From: Clostridia bacterium
GTDB taxonomy: Bacteria > Bacillota > Clostridia > Oscillospirales > Acutalibacteraceae
DNA: 12,557 nt
Assembly: GCA_017442445.1 (NCBI GenBank)
Contig: JAFRZS010000157.1
Coordinates: forward strand, 1-12,557
Direction of reading: 5' to 3'
Shown: positions 5,691 to 12,053 of the stretch, piece by piece
Position numbering within the stretch: position 1 is the stretch's first letter
How the letters are laid out: each line of letters opens with the position of its first letter
The notes under the pieces: model-generated
Told to the model about the DNA's origin: nothing
What the model saw: the letters and a program-made list of their open reading frames with translations, nothing else
The model's database searches: none
Made by a program: the position numbers and the translations under genes

Positions 5691-6468
5691 TATTTATTCT
5701 CCTCATAGCATCAGCCATTTTTGCCGCCTGAAGTGCGGGGGCGACCTGATGCACTCTTATAATATCAGCGCCCGACATGATAGCCTGAGTATGTGCGGCT
5801 ATGGTGCCGTATAAACGGTTTGCGGGGACGGTTTCGCCAGTGTTGTTACCAATGACTCTCTTATTTGAAGCACCGACCAAAAGCGGAATATCACCGGGCT
5901 TTGTTTTACCGCAATCAACTAAAAGTCTGAGATTTTCTTCGTCTGTTTTATTAAAACCTATACCTACATCAAAAATTATTTTTTTATCGTCAATTGAAAA
6001 AGTTTTTGTAAATTCAAGAAAGTCCTCAAAAAATTTTCTGACGCTTTCTATTATATCACCGCATCTGTCGGGTGTGTTGTGAGTTACAATCCAATAAGCA
6101 TCATGCTCTTTTACAAGCTTTGCGATATCGGGATTTTTTTCACCGCTGACATCGTTTATAATTTTAACTCCGTTTTCAAGTCCGAAGGAAACAACCTCGG
6201 GATAAAAAGTATCAAGTGAAACGGGAATTGATACCGCTTCCGTAATGTTTTTTAATATAGGTTCAAGTCTTTTGATTTCTTCTTCAGGGGGAAGCAACTC
6301 TGCACCCGGACGGGTTGACTGTGCGCCGATATCTAAAATATCAGCGCCGTCTTTTTCAATTTCCTGAGCCTTTTTTAAAGCACAATCGGCGGCAAAAAAC
6401 TTGCCGCCGTCAGAAAATGAATCGGGGGTAATATTGAGTATTCCCATCACATAAGTTTTTTTGTTCAA
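5683..6468 (-). CDS. folP: Dihydropteroate synthase
   Basis: DHPS condenses 6-hydroxymethyl-dihydropterin pyrophosphate with p-aminobenzoate and is the sulfonamide target. It has 261 residues. Motifs in order: MGILNITPDSFSDGG (8-22), DIGAQSTRPGA (46-56), SLDT (84-87), INDVSG (104-109), DVGIGFNKT (167-175), GASNKRVIG (199-207) and IIRVHQV (236-242). Two variations stand out: the usual S-R-K reads S201-N202-K203, with the lysine kept, and the usual D-P-G reads D-V-G. The start is a TTG (6468-6466) with AGGTGA (6478-6473) 4 nt upstream; the first in-frame ATG is at residue 8 and has no ribosome binding site. It lies 11 nt after folE and overlaps folB by 8 nt. Confidence 0.94.
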   Translation of the reverse strand: MNKKTYVMGILNITPDSFSDGGKFFAADCALKKAQEIEKDGADILDIGAQSTRPGAELLPPEEEIKRLEPILKNITEAVSIPVSLDTFYPEVVSFGLENGVKIINDVSGEKNPDIAKLVKEHDAYWIVTHNTPDRCGDIIESVRKFFEDFLEFTKTFSIDDKKIIFDVGIGFNKTDEENLRLLVDCGKTKPGDIPLLVGASNKRVIGNNTGETVPANRLYGTIAAHTQAIMSGADIIRVHQVAPALQAAKMADAMRRINNG

Positions 6469-6479
6469 AATATCACCTG

Positions 6480-7037
6480 TTATCTAATCAGTAATGACAT
6501 AACTTCCGATCTTGTTTTTGCGTCACTGCGCATTGTACCTCTCAAAGCGGAGGTCTGTGTCTTTGCGCCTGCCGCACGAGCTCCACGCATTGTCATACAA
6601 AGATGCTCTGCTTCAATTATAACTGCAACTCCCTGTGCGTTGAGATGCTTTGAAAGAAAATCTGCAATCTGTGATGTGAGTCTTTCCTGAAGCTGTGGGC
6701 GTTTTGCAAAGCTTGTGACAATTCTCGCAAGTTTTGAAAGACCTATAACCTTTCCGTCTTTTGGAATATAGGCAATATGCGCAACACCCATGAAGGGGAT
6801 AAGATGATGCTCACACATTGAGTAAAGAGGAATATCTCTTACGATAACCATTTCGTCATTTTTTTCTTCGTCAAAAATTTTCAGATGCTTTGTCGGGTCA
6901 TCAGAGATTCCCGAAAAAATTTCCTCATACATTCTTGCAACTCTTGACGGAGTTTCAACAAGACCTTCTCTGTCGGGGTCTTCACCTATTGCGATAAGTA
7001 TTTCTCTTACTGCGTTTTCAATTCTTTTTGTATCCAT
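6480..7037 (-). CDS. folE: GTP cyclohydrolase I
   Basis: This enzyme converts GTP to 7,8-dihydroneopterin triphosphate, the entry step to folate. The 185 residues fit the family. Diagnostic motifs: PSRVARMYEEIF (30-41), LYSMCEHHLIPF (71-82), GLSKLARIV (99-107), FAKRPQLQERLT (110-121) and AEHLCMTMRGAR (143-154). The expected zinc ligands C75, H78 and C147 are all present. The start lies 2 nt after the stop of the transglutaminase-like gene and has only a weak purine-rich site (GTGGTG), which suggests coupling to upstream translation. It is the first of four consecutive folate genes. Confidence 0.96.
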   Translation of the reverse strand: MDTKRIENAVREILIAIGEDPDREGLVETPSRVARMYEEIFSGISDDPTKHLKIFDEEKNDEMVIVRDIPLYSMCEHHLIPFMGVAHIAYIPKDGKVIGLSKLARIVTSFAKRPQLQERLTSQIADFLSKHLNAQGVAVIIEAEHLCMTMRGARAAGAKTQTSALRGTMRSDAKTRSEVMSLLIR

Positions 7038-7039
7038 AA

Positions 7040-8191
7040 TTACACCACACTAAACATAAATTCCAACACATTGACATCTTCAACAGAACGGTAATGAACT
7101 ATCTTGGTATCAATTTTTTTATCTGTAAGTTTACTTGCCTTTATAATAATAGGATAAATCTGCTGCTTTTTTATAAGGCTCTTTTCAGCAACGGAAAAAA
7201 GATCGGTAGTATCAAATCTTATGCTGAAAGAAGATCTGCCTTCGTCAGCGGCAGCAGCAATAAGCTTTGCGAGTTGCTGTTTTTGAGCTTCACCGAACTG
7301 CGTGAAATTAAGGTTGTTTTTCACATAGTAATTAGCTTTAGTTTCTGTGCATTTATCGTCTGTTTTGAAATTGGAATGAGTTTGTGAAATTTCATCATCG
7401 GTTACATTGAAATACATATACCTGTAATCTCCTGACGGGTCATCTTTTGCAATTGTGTCATTCCAGGTTACATCGAGGTGATATTTATCACCGTCAATAT
7501 TGATGATATTCCACAGATGATTTCCAATGTCACCGTTTTTATTTTCTGCCCTGCCGAAGATGACATAGCAGTCAAGCTCAAAAAGGTCGCAGAGATATTT
7601 CATCGCATACGAATAGCCCTCACACGATGCGACGCCGTTGATAAGTGCGCCGTAAACATTTCTCTCATCACCCGGCTTCTTTTCGGTATAAGAGCATCTG
7701 CCGATTATGTAATCGTGAAGATAAAGCTCCACATTATAATCTCCCGCAGGTAAAGAGGCAAGAAGGTCGGGAGTAAGATTTGTGATTTCCGTGAGCTTGT
7801 TTTCATATTCTTCAGAAGTCATAATATAATCGGGTGCAAAATATTGTGCTCTGCCGTCGGTTACAATTTTGCACGAGTTACTCATACAGAAAATGAGGGG
7901 ATTGTCATAAAGCACAGCCGTATATACACGGGTCAGCTCATCGTCCGAAAGAGGAGGAATTTCAATTTTATCAGGGAAAGTCCTGTACTCCTTGAGTATG
8001 TTTTCGTACGCAACTTTTTCTTTTGTTGAAAGGTTGAGATAGTAGTGACTGTCATAGATGTCACTGTGTTCATAGCTCTGCCAATCAACATCCTTGTATT
8101 CGGATTCAGGCATAAGCTTGAAGTATGTCACACCGCCGAAAATAGCGGCAATAACGATTATAATAAGAGCTGTTTTGAGTTTAGTTTTCAT
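7040..8191 (-). CDS. Membrane-anchored transglutaminase-like (papain-fold) protein
   Basis: The 383-residue product has a Lys-rich start and a hydrophobic segment at about 8-24 (ALIIIVIAAIFGGVTYF) with no lipobox, so it is probably a signal anchor with the body outside the cell. A transglutaminase-like core follows: YGALINGVASCEGYSYAMKY (180-199) with catalytic cysteine C190, GNHLWNIINIDG (223-234) with H225, and YHLDVTWND (237-245) with D240, a complete Cys-His-Asp triad. Such proteins can be proteases or amidases, or can act on envelope polymers; no substrate can be named. AAAGGAT overlaps the stop of the LCP-like gene 3 nt upstream. Operon position is second, directly ahead of folE. Confidence 0.85.
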   Translation of the reverse strand: MKTKLKTALIIIVIAAIFGGVTYFKLMPESEYKDVDWQSYEHSDIYDSHYYLNLSTKEKVAYENILKEYRTFPDKIEIPPLSDDELTRVYTAVLYDNPLIFCMSNSCKIVTDGRAQYFAPDYIMTSEEYENKLTEITNLTPDLLASLPAGDYNVELYLHDYIIGRCSYTEKKPGDERNVYGALINGVASCEGYSYAMKYLCDLFELDCYVIFGRAENKNGDIGNHLWNIINIDGDKYHLDVTWNDTIAKDDPSGDYRYMYFNVTDDEISQTHSNFKTDDKCTETKANYYVKNNLNFTQFGEAQKQQLAKLIAAAADEGRSSFSIRFDTTDLFSVAEKSLIKKQQIYPIIIKASKLTDKKIDTKIVHYRSVEDVNVLEFMFSVV

Positions 8192-8194
8192 ATT

Positions 8195-9034
8195 TTATCC
8201 TTTCACTGTAAAGCTTGAAATATTCAGAGGCTCTTCAGAATATGCAAACACCTTTAATGCAGAAAGTGCCGAATTGAAGTCAAATGCTGTAATATCGGTG
8301 TCAAGAATATTTACAAGTTTACTGTAAATTCTTTCAGCGTTATCATAATTTTTCTTGGTCATATATTCATTTAAAATTGCAGAAATAATTTCATTCTGAG
8401 TTGCGGGAGAACTGATAAGAATATAGTTAAGAAGATTTGCGCCGACAAGCTTCCATTCGCCCCTTTTGAGAGAGAGCATAATATCGTTTTTGTTATAAGA
8501 AATGTCGTGCGGAATATCGAGAGTAACACCGCCCATGGTTGCAACAACCTGAGTGAACTGATTATAGTCAGCACTTATATATCGGTCAATCAGTATATCC
8601 GAATAAGAGCTGACGGAGGTTTTGAAAATACTCATACGGTTTTTTTCATCAGCAGAGCTGAATTTTTCCGAAAGTGTGGAGTCAATCTCAAGTGAGCAGA
8701 CGGAAATAGTTTTTCCGGAAGCGTCAGCTTTTACGATACAGGCGAATTTCAACTCGTCACCGTCATGGACAGCCAGGAGAATATCCGCTTCACCCGATAC
8801 ATTCTGATCAACATCAGATACAGTCGGATCTGATGTGTCAGATGTGCTTTCGTCATCGGGAACGATGTTTGATATATCATAGTCATAATTTTTCAAAAGT
8901 ATGACAGTGGAAATTGTTCCGAGAATTAAAACAATTACGGAAATGACTATAACCCAGAACATAGTTTTGCGTGTTTTACGGTCTTTTTCCGTGCGGAATG
9001 TATGTGCATTTTTTGTAAATAAAAACTTTTTCAT
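8195..9034 (-). CDS. LytR-CpsA-Psr (LCP)-like membrane protein, degenerate
   Basis: The 279-residue protein has a basic cytoplasmic N-terminus, one membrane span at about 25-47 and an Asp/Ser/Thr-rich linker (58-80), then an extracellular domain. The stretch RYISADYNQF (151-160), MGGVTLDIP (167-175) and LKRGEWKLVGANLLNYI (189-205) follows the LCP order of 'aspartate/phenylalanine, GGV-x-V-x-P, G-x-x-x-L-x-G-x-x-A-L-x-Y'. LCP enzymes attach secondary polymers to peptidoglycan, using arginines after the final Y. Here the next residues are LISSPATQNE, so those arginines are missing. It is also shorter than typical LCP proteins. CGGAG lies at 9044-9040 before the ATG. It is the first gene of the seven-gene operon. 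Assignment is moderate. Confidence 0.6.
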   Translation of the reverse strand: MKKFLFTKNAHTFRTEKDRKTRKTMFWVIVISVIVLILGTISTVILLKNYDYDISNIVPDDESTSDTSDPTVSDVDQNVSGEADILLAVHDGDELKFACIVKADASGKTISVCSLEIDSTLSEKFSSADEKNRMSIFKTSVSSYSDILIDRYISADYNQFTQVVATMGGVTLDIPHDISYNKNDIMLSLKRGEWKLVGANLLNYILISSPATQNEIISAILNEYMTKKNYDNAERIYSKLVNILDTDITAFDFNSALSALKVFAYSEEPLNISSFTVKG

Positions 9035-9066
9035 AAAAACTCCGTTAAAAAAATATATACAAAATT

Positions 9067-9095
9067 ATTATAACTAATTTTTCGGAGAATTACAA
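9067..9095 (-). promoter_or_regulatory. Promoter of the LCP-like / transglutaminase / folate operon
   Basis: On the minus strand, -35 TTGTAA (9095-9090), a 17-nt spacer and -10 TATAAT (9072-9067). The predicted start is about 9060, giving a leader of roughly 25 nt before the LCP-like start codon. It lies directly after the terminator of the preceding gene. I see no riboswitch-sized leader. Confidence 0.85.
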
Positions 9096-9104
9096 TATGT
9101 ATAT

Positions 9105-9147
9105 AAAAAATGAGCAGTAAAAACGCAAGTTTTTTACTGCTCATTTT
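9105..9147 (-). terminator. Intrinsic terminator after the 85-aa gene
   Basis: AAAATGAGCAGTAAAAA (9107-9123) is the exact reverse complement of 9131-9147, with a 7-nt loop. Read on the minus strand the stem is followed by a T-run (complement of A9105-A9110). It starts 12 nt after the 85-aa gene and ends 10 nt before the next promoter, so it insulates the two transcription units. The plus-strand reading also ends in T, so it could act in both directions. Confidence 0.88.
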
Positions 9148-9158
9148 AAATATCGTTT

Positions 9159-9416
9159 TTATGCTACTCGTCCCTGACCGTTGTTAAGATCATGAACAAT
9201 CATAGGGTTGTATGTTTCTTTCCTGACGACTTTCGGGGAAGAAGCTTTCTTTCGTGCGAGTTGCTTTTTTCTTTTGTGTTTGCGGATTGCAACAGCTATG
9301 CATCTTGCAAACTTCTTTTCAAAAGCAATCAGCTTGTCCTCATGAATGAAGCCCCAGATGAGAAGCAGAGATGCGATGATTTCTATTGCGATTAAAATTG
9401 ATTGTGATGTTGTCAT
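9159..9416 (-). CDS. Small single-span membrane protein, probably SOS-regulated (85 aa)
   Basis: No named family is recognised. One hydrophobic segment (ILIAIEIIASLLLIWGFI, about 7-24) is followed by HEDKLIAFEKKF and a strongly basic tail (RKHKRKKQLARKKASSPK, about 45-62). Because positive charge is concentrated after the span, a periplasm-side N-terminus with a cytoplasmic C-terminus is favoured. The start is well supported by a perfect AGGAGGT (9430-9424) 7 nt upstream. It is a one-gene unit with its own promoter, a LexA-type box and a terminator. Size, single span and putative SOS control recall SOS-induced division inhibitors such as YneA and SosA, but I see no sequence motif shared with them, so this is context only. 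Confidence 0.8.
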   Translation of the reverse strand: MTTSQSILIAIEIIASLLLIWGFIHEDKLIAFEKKFARCIAVAIRKHKRKKQLARKKASSPKVVRKETYNPMIVHDLNNGQGRVA

Positions 9417-9433
9417 AATATTTACCTCCTAAG

Positions 9434-9447
9434 CGAACATCTGTTCT
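9434..9447 (-). promoter_or_regulatory. LexA (SOS) box
   Basis: The minus strand reads AGAACAGATGTTCG. This matches the Gram-positive LexA/DinR consensus CGAACRNRYGTTCG at 13 of 14 positions, with a complete GAAC-N4-GTTC core. It lies roughly +5 to +18 from the predicted start (about 9452), between the promoter and the ribosome binding site of the 85-aa gene, where a bound repressor would block transcription. Confidence 0.75.
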
Positions 9448-9458
9448 TTACAATTACT

Positions 9459-9486
9459 ATTATAGCACACTTTTTTAAAAATGCAA
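9459..9486 (-). promoter_or_regulatory. Proximal promoter of the 85-aa membrane-protein gene
   Basis: On the minus strand, -35 TTGCAT (9486-9481), a 16-nt spacer and -10 TATAAT (9464-9459), with an extended -10 TGC immediately upstream. The predicted start is near 9452. A degenerate LexA-like site at 9485-9498 overlaps the edge of the -35 box. Confidence 0.72.
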
Positions 9487-9531
9487 GACAAATGTTCGGA
9501 AAATTTGTTAGCAAAGTACTATAAAATGGAC

Positions 9532-9555
9532 TGAACTAAAAAGTTTTTAAGTTCA
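9532..9555. repeat. Dyad at the start site of the distal promoter, possible operator
   Basis: TGAACT (9532-9537) and AGTTCA (9550-9555) are perfect reverse complements. They enclose AAAAA-G-TTTTT-A, which is itself nearly palindromic. The dyad covers about +1 to +23 of transcripts from the distal promoter. Read on either strand it is not followed by a good T-run, so an operator fits better than a terminator. Confidence 0.45.
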
Positions 9556-9560
9556 CTATT

Positions 9561-9589
9561 ATTATATCACAATATATAGGAGTTGTCAA
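9561..9589 (-). promoter_or_regulatory. Distal perfect-consensus promoter upstream of the 85-aa gene
   Basis: On the minus strand, -35 TTGACA (9589-9584), a 17-nt spacer and -10 TATAAT (9566-9561), an exact sigma-A consensus. It lies about 30 nt beyond the ldhA-like stop and points at the 85-aa gene, about 138 nt away from its predicted start. One copy of the direct repeat CTATATATTGTG (minus strand) fills most of the spacer. Confidence 0.78.
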
Positions 9590-9611
9590 TATTATAATAC
9601 ACAATATATAG
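9561..9611. repeat. Tandem near-duplicate around the distal promoter
   Basis: CACAATATATAG occurs identically at 9568-9579 and 9600-9611, a 32-bp period or about three helical turns. Each copy is preceded by ATTATA (9561-9566 and 9591-9596), so the repeat unit is really ATTATA-x-CACAATATATAG with 1 or 3 bases between. The first copy overlaps the -10 box and spacer, and the second lies just upstream of the -35 box. The arrangement suggests paired operator sites. Confidence 0.6.
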
Positions 9612-9616
9612 ATTAA

Positions 9617-10624
9617 CTATTTTACATTTTTTGAGGAATTGTTCGAAAAAACTTCGTTTTTAAGCTCTTTTCCGTCAAAAAAGTCACGAAGATTGTTACA
9701 AGTTGTTTCAGCAATGTTCGTTAAAGCTTCGTGAGTGAGGAAAGCCTGATGCGAAGTTACGATGACGTTCGGCATATAAATCAGTCGGGCGAGAGTATCG
9801 TCTTTCGGAATTTCGTTTGACATATCCTCATAGAAAAAGTCAGTTTCTTCTTCGTAAACATCAAGACACGCACCTCTGATTTTTTCTGAAAGCAAGGCAT
9901 CAAGCAAAGCATCGCTGTCAATCAATGCACCGCGGGAGGTGTTGACGATTATGGCGTTTTTCTTCATAAGAGAAATTGTTTTTTCATTGATAATGTGCTT
10001 TGTGTCTTTAGTCAGAGGACAGTGTAGAGAGATGATATCGGATTTTTTACAAAGTTCTTCAAGTGAAAGATATTCAATATCGGGTTCATCAATCGGATAT
10101 GGGTCATAGGCGCAGATTTTCATACCGAAGCCTTTGCAGATATTTATAAATATTCTGCCTATTTTACCGGTACCGATAACACCGACGGTTTTACCTTTCA
10201 TATCAAATCCTACAAAAGAGTTGAGGCTGAAATTAAAGTCGCGCGTTCTGATATACGCACGGTGAGTTTTTCTGTTAAGGGTCAGAATCATAGCGATTGC
10301 GTGTTCTGCGACAGCATACGGCGAATAGTCAGGCACACGGACAACTCTGATTTTTCCCTGTGCGGCATCAAGGTCAACATTATTGTAGCCTGCACATCTG
10401 AGCGCGATAATTCTGATACCGTTATCATAGAGTCTGTCGATTGTCGCCTTTGATAAATCATCATTTACAAAAGCAACAATTGCATCGTGGTCACGCGCAA
10501 GAACAGATGTGCGGGGCGTAAGTTTTGTTTCATAATAATCAACCTCAAAGCCGTAGGACTCAACTATTTTATCAAAGTATTCTTTGTCATAACGTTTGGA
10601 ATCGTAAATACAGATTTTTTTCAT
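9617..10624 (-). CDS. ldhA: D-lactate dehydrogenase (D-2-hydroxyacid dehydrogenase family)
   Basis: This enzyme reduces pyruvate to D-lactate with NADH. I place the start at the ATG at 10624 (MKKICIYDSKRYDKEYF), with AAAGG at 10636-10632, giving 335 residues. A 46-residue upstream extension would run into the preceding gene and lacks family similarity. Motifs: RCAGYNNVDL (76-85), YSPYAVAEHA (100-109), the NAD loop GVIGTGKIGR (148-157) with acidic D174, NTSRGALID (228-236) with catalytic R231, DVYEEETDFFYED (255-267) with E260, and SHQAFLT (291-297) with H292. These correspond to R235, E264 and H296 of E. coli LdhA. The DVYEEE-x-FFYED and HQAFLT stretches favour LdhA over other 2-hydroxyacid dehydrogenases. 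It is 58 nt downstream of the ASKHA gene and likely co-transcribed with it. Confidence 0.88.
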   Translation of the reverse strand: MKKICIYDSKRYDKEYFDKIVESYGFEVDYYETKLTPRTSVLARDHDAIVAFVNDDLSKATIDRLYDNGIRIIALRCAGYNNVDLDAAQGKIRVVRVPDYSPYAVAEHAIAMILTLNRKTHRAYIRTRDFNFSLNSFVGFDMKGKTVGVIGTGKIGRIFINICKGFGMKICAYDPYPIDEPDIEYLSLEELCKKSDIISLHCPLTKDTKHIINEKTISLMKKNAIIVNTSRGALIDSDALLDALLSEKIRGACLDVYEEETDFFYEDMSNEIPKDDTLARLIYMPNVIVTSHQAFLTHEALTNIAETTCNNLRDFFDGKELKNEVFSNNSSKNVK

Positions 10625-10682
10625 TTTAAGACCTTTCTCAAAGTGAGTATTATTAGTTTTGATTTTTTTATAAAAACTATTC

Positions 10683-12050
10683 TCAGAAATCAAGTGAGCC
10701 TTCAAAAATTTTTTCAAAATCACCGTCATTTGAGATGTCAATATATTGAGCGGATTCAGCAATTTTTTTCCACAGCTTTTTGTCGGAATTTTTCAGTGAA
10801 AAAAGCGGTGCGTTTTCTGAAACTACAACATCGTTAATATCGGGAATGAGTCTGAGGAATTTTGCGTTTTCAATTTTCAGATGTTTACCTAAATTACCGC
10901 AGATGCAGACTTTTTTTATGGGTGAATTTATTTTTTTACTGAGAATTTTTACAGAAGCTTCAACAGCTGCTTTTGCAAGTTGAAATTCTCGGACATCTGC
11001 TTGAGTTATAAAAATGTTTTTAGAGATTTCAAAATCTTTTTCAAGAAAACCGCTTTTGTCAATGATATTGTTTTTCAGTAGTTGGGCAACAATATCAACA
11101 AGACCTGACGCACAAATTCCGACAGGATTTTTTCTGTTTATTGTATTTATAACCGGAACGGAGTTTATAATATCGTAACTGCATACAGCACCGTCAAGCG
11201 ACGGCATACCGCAGGAAATATTACCGCATTCAAAAGCAGGTCCGGCGGCAGCGGAGGTGACGAAAATATTATCCTTATTAAAGAGTGCAACCTCTGCGTT
11301 TGTACCAAAATCTATAAGCAGAGTATAGTCCTCGGAGTCAGTGTAATATTCTGAAATATCAGCGACAATATCAGCACCGCAGAAGGCAGAAATTGACGGA
11401 AGAATATAAAGCGGTACAGAAAATTCGAGTCCTGTTTCTATTGCGTTATCAAAGCTTTTTTCATCAATAAAAGCGGGAGTATAAGGATATACACCCATGC
11501 TTTTGCAGGGTGTATTTAAAAAAATATGCAGCATTGTCGTATTACCGACAATGCTGATATCTGTAATCTTTATATTTTCAGAAAGTCTTTTGAGCATAGA
11601 ATTAAGCTGAGAAATAATTGCAGAATTCATCAAAGCAAGGTCATTTCCCTCGCCGTGTGAAATGCGGGAAATAACATCAGCGCCAAAGCTCTCCTGAGAA
11701 TTTTTTTCAGAAATAAGCGAAATGATTTTTCCGTCTGAAACCAAAGCGCATTTGACGGTAGTTGTGCCGATATCTATAATTGCAGAAGCTTCTTTTTCTG
11801 AAGAAATTTCCGAAAATATTTCAGAAGATTTTTTTTGAAAAAGCTCAACAGTCATACCGTCACGGACAGGTGTTTTACAGGCGGTCACAACGCGTGAATC
11901 AACAATAACCTTACAGTTACCGCAAGTGCCTTTTCCGTCACATGAAGCATTAAGTGAATATCCGTAGTATCTCAGAACCGACAGAAGATTATCAAATCCG
12001 TCAGCTTCAATGGAAGTGATTTCCTTATGAGATTTAACAGATATTTTCAT
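10683..12050 (-). CDS. Ferredoxin/ASKHA protein, reductive activator of corrinoid proteins (RACo/RamA-like), compact
   Basis: The 455-residue protein has two parts. An N-terminal 2Fe-2S ferredoxin domain (about 1-75) carries cysteines C37, C43, C46 and C58 (C-x5-C-x2-C-x11-C). An ATP-binding ASKHA domain follows from about 90: IDIGTTTVKCALV (92-104), IVGNTTMLH (167-175), IDFGTNAEVALF (246-257), SAAAGPAFECGNISCG (266-281), ITQADVREFQLAKAAVEA (348-365) and CICGNLGKHL (382-391). RACo-type proteins use ATP to reduce inactive Co(II) corrinoids in methyltransferases. Characterised members are longer, with linker and middle domains between the two parts, so this is a short version. No corrinoid protein or methyltransferase lies in the window. 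It starts 3 nt after the HAD gene. Confidence 0.82.
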   Translation of the reverse strand: MKISVKSHKEITSIEADGFDNLLSVLRYYGYSLNASCDGKGTCGNCKVIVDSRVVTACKTPVRDGMTVELFQKKSSEIFSEISSEKEASAIIDIGTTTVKCALVSDGKIISLISEKNSQESFGADVISRISHGEGNDLALMNSAIISQLNSMLKRLSENIKITDISIVGNTTMLHIFLNTPCKSMGVYPYTPAFIDEKSFDNAIETGLEFSVPLYILPSISAFCGADIVADISEYYTDSEDYTLLIDFGTNAEVALFNKDNIFVTSAAAGPAFECGNISCGMPSLDGAVCSYDIINSVPVINTINRKNPVGICASGLVDIVAQLLKNNIIDKSGFLEKDFEISKNIFITQADVREFQLAKAAVEASVKILSKKINSPIKKVCICGNLGKHLKIENAKFLRLIPDINDVVVSENAPLFSLKNSDKKLWKKIAESAQYIDISNDGDFEKIFEGSLDF

Positions 12051-12053
12051 TGA

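Noticed and set aside
9583..9612. Plus-strand promoter TTGTCA with TATAGA
   Set aside because: The spacing is 18 nt and the match is weaker than the exact minus-strand consensus occupying the same bases; it would only transcribe antisense to the dehydrogenase.
10625..10762. 46-residue N-terminal extension of the D-lactate dehydrogenase
   Set aside because: It overlaps the 3' end of the ASKHA gene and has no similarity to the family, whereas MKKICIYDSK starts the normal fold behind an AAAGG site.
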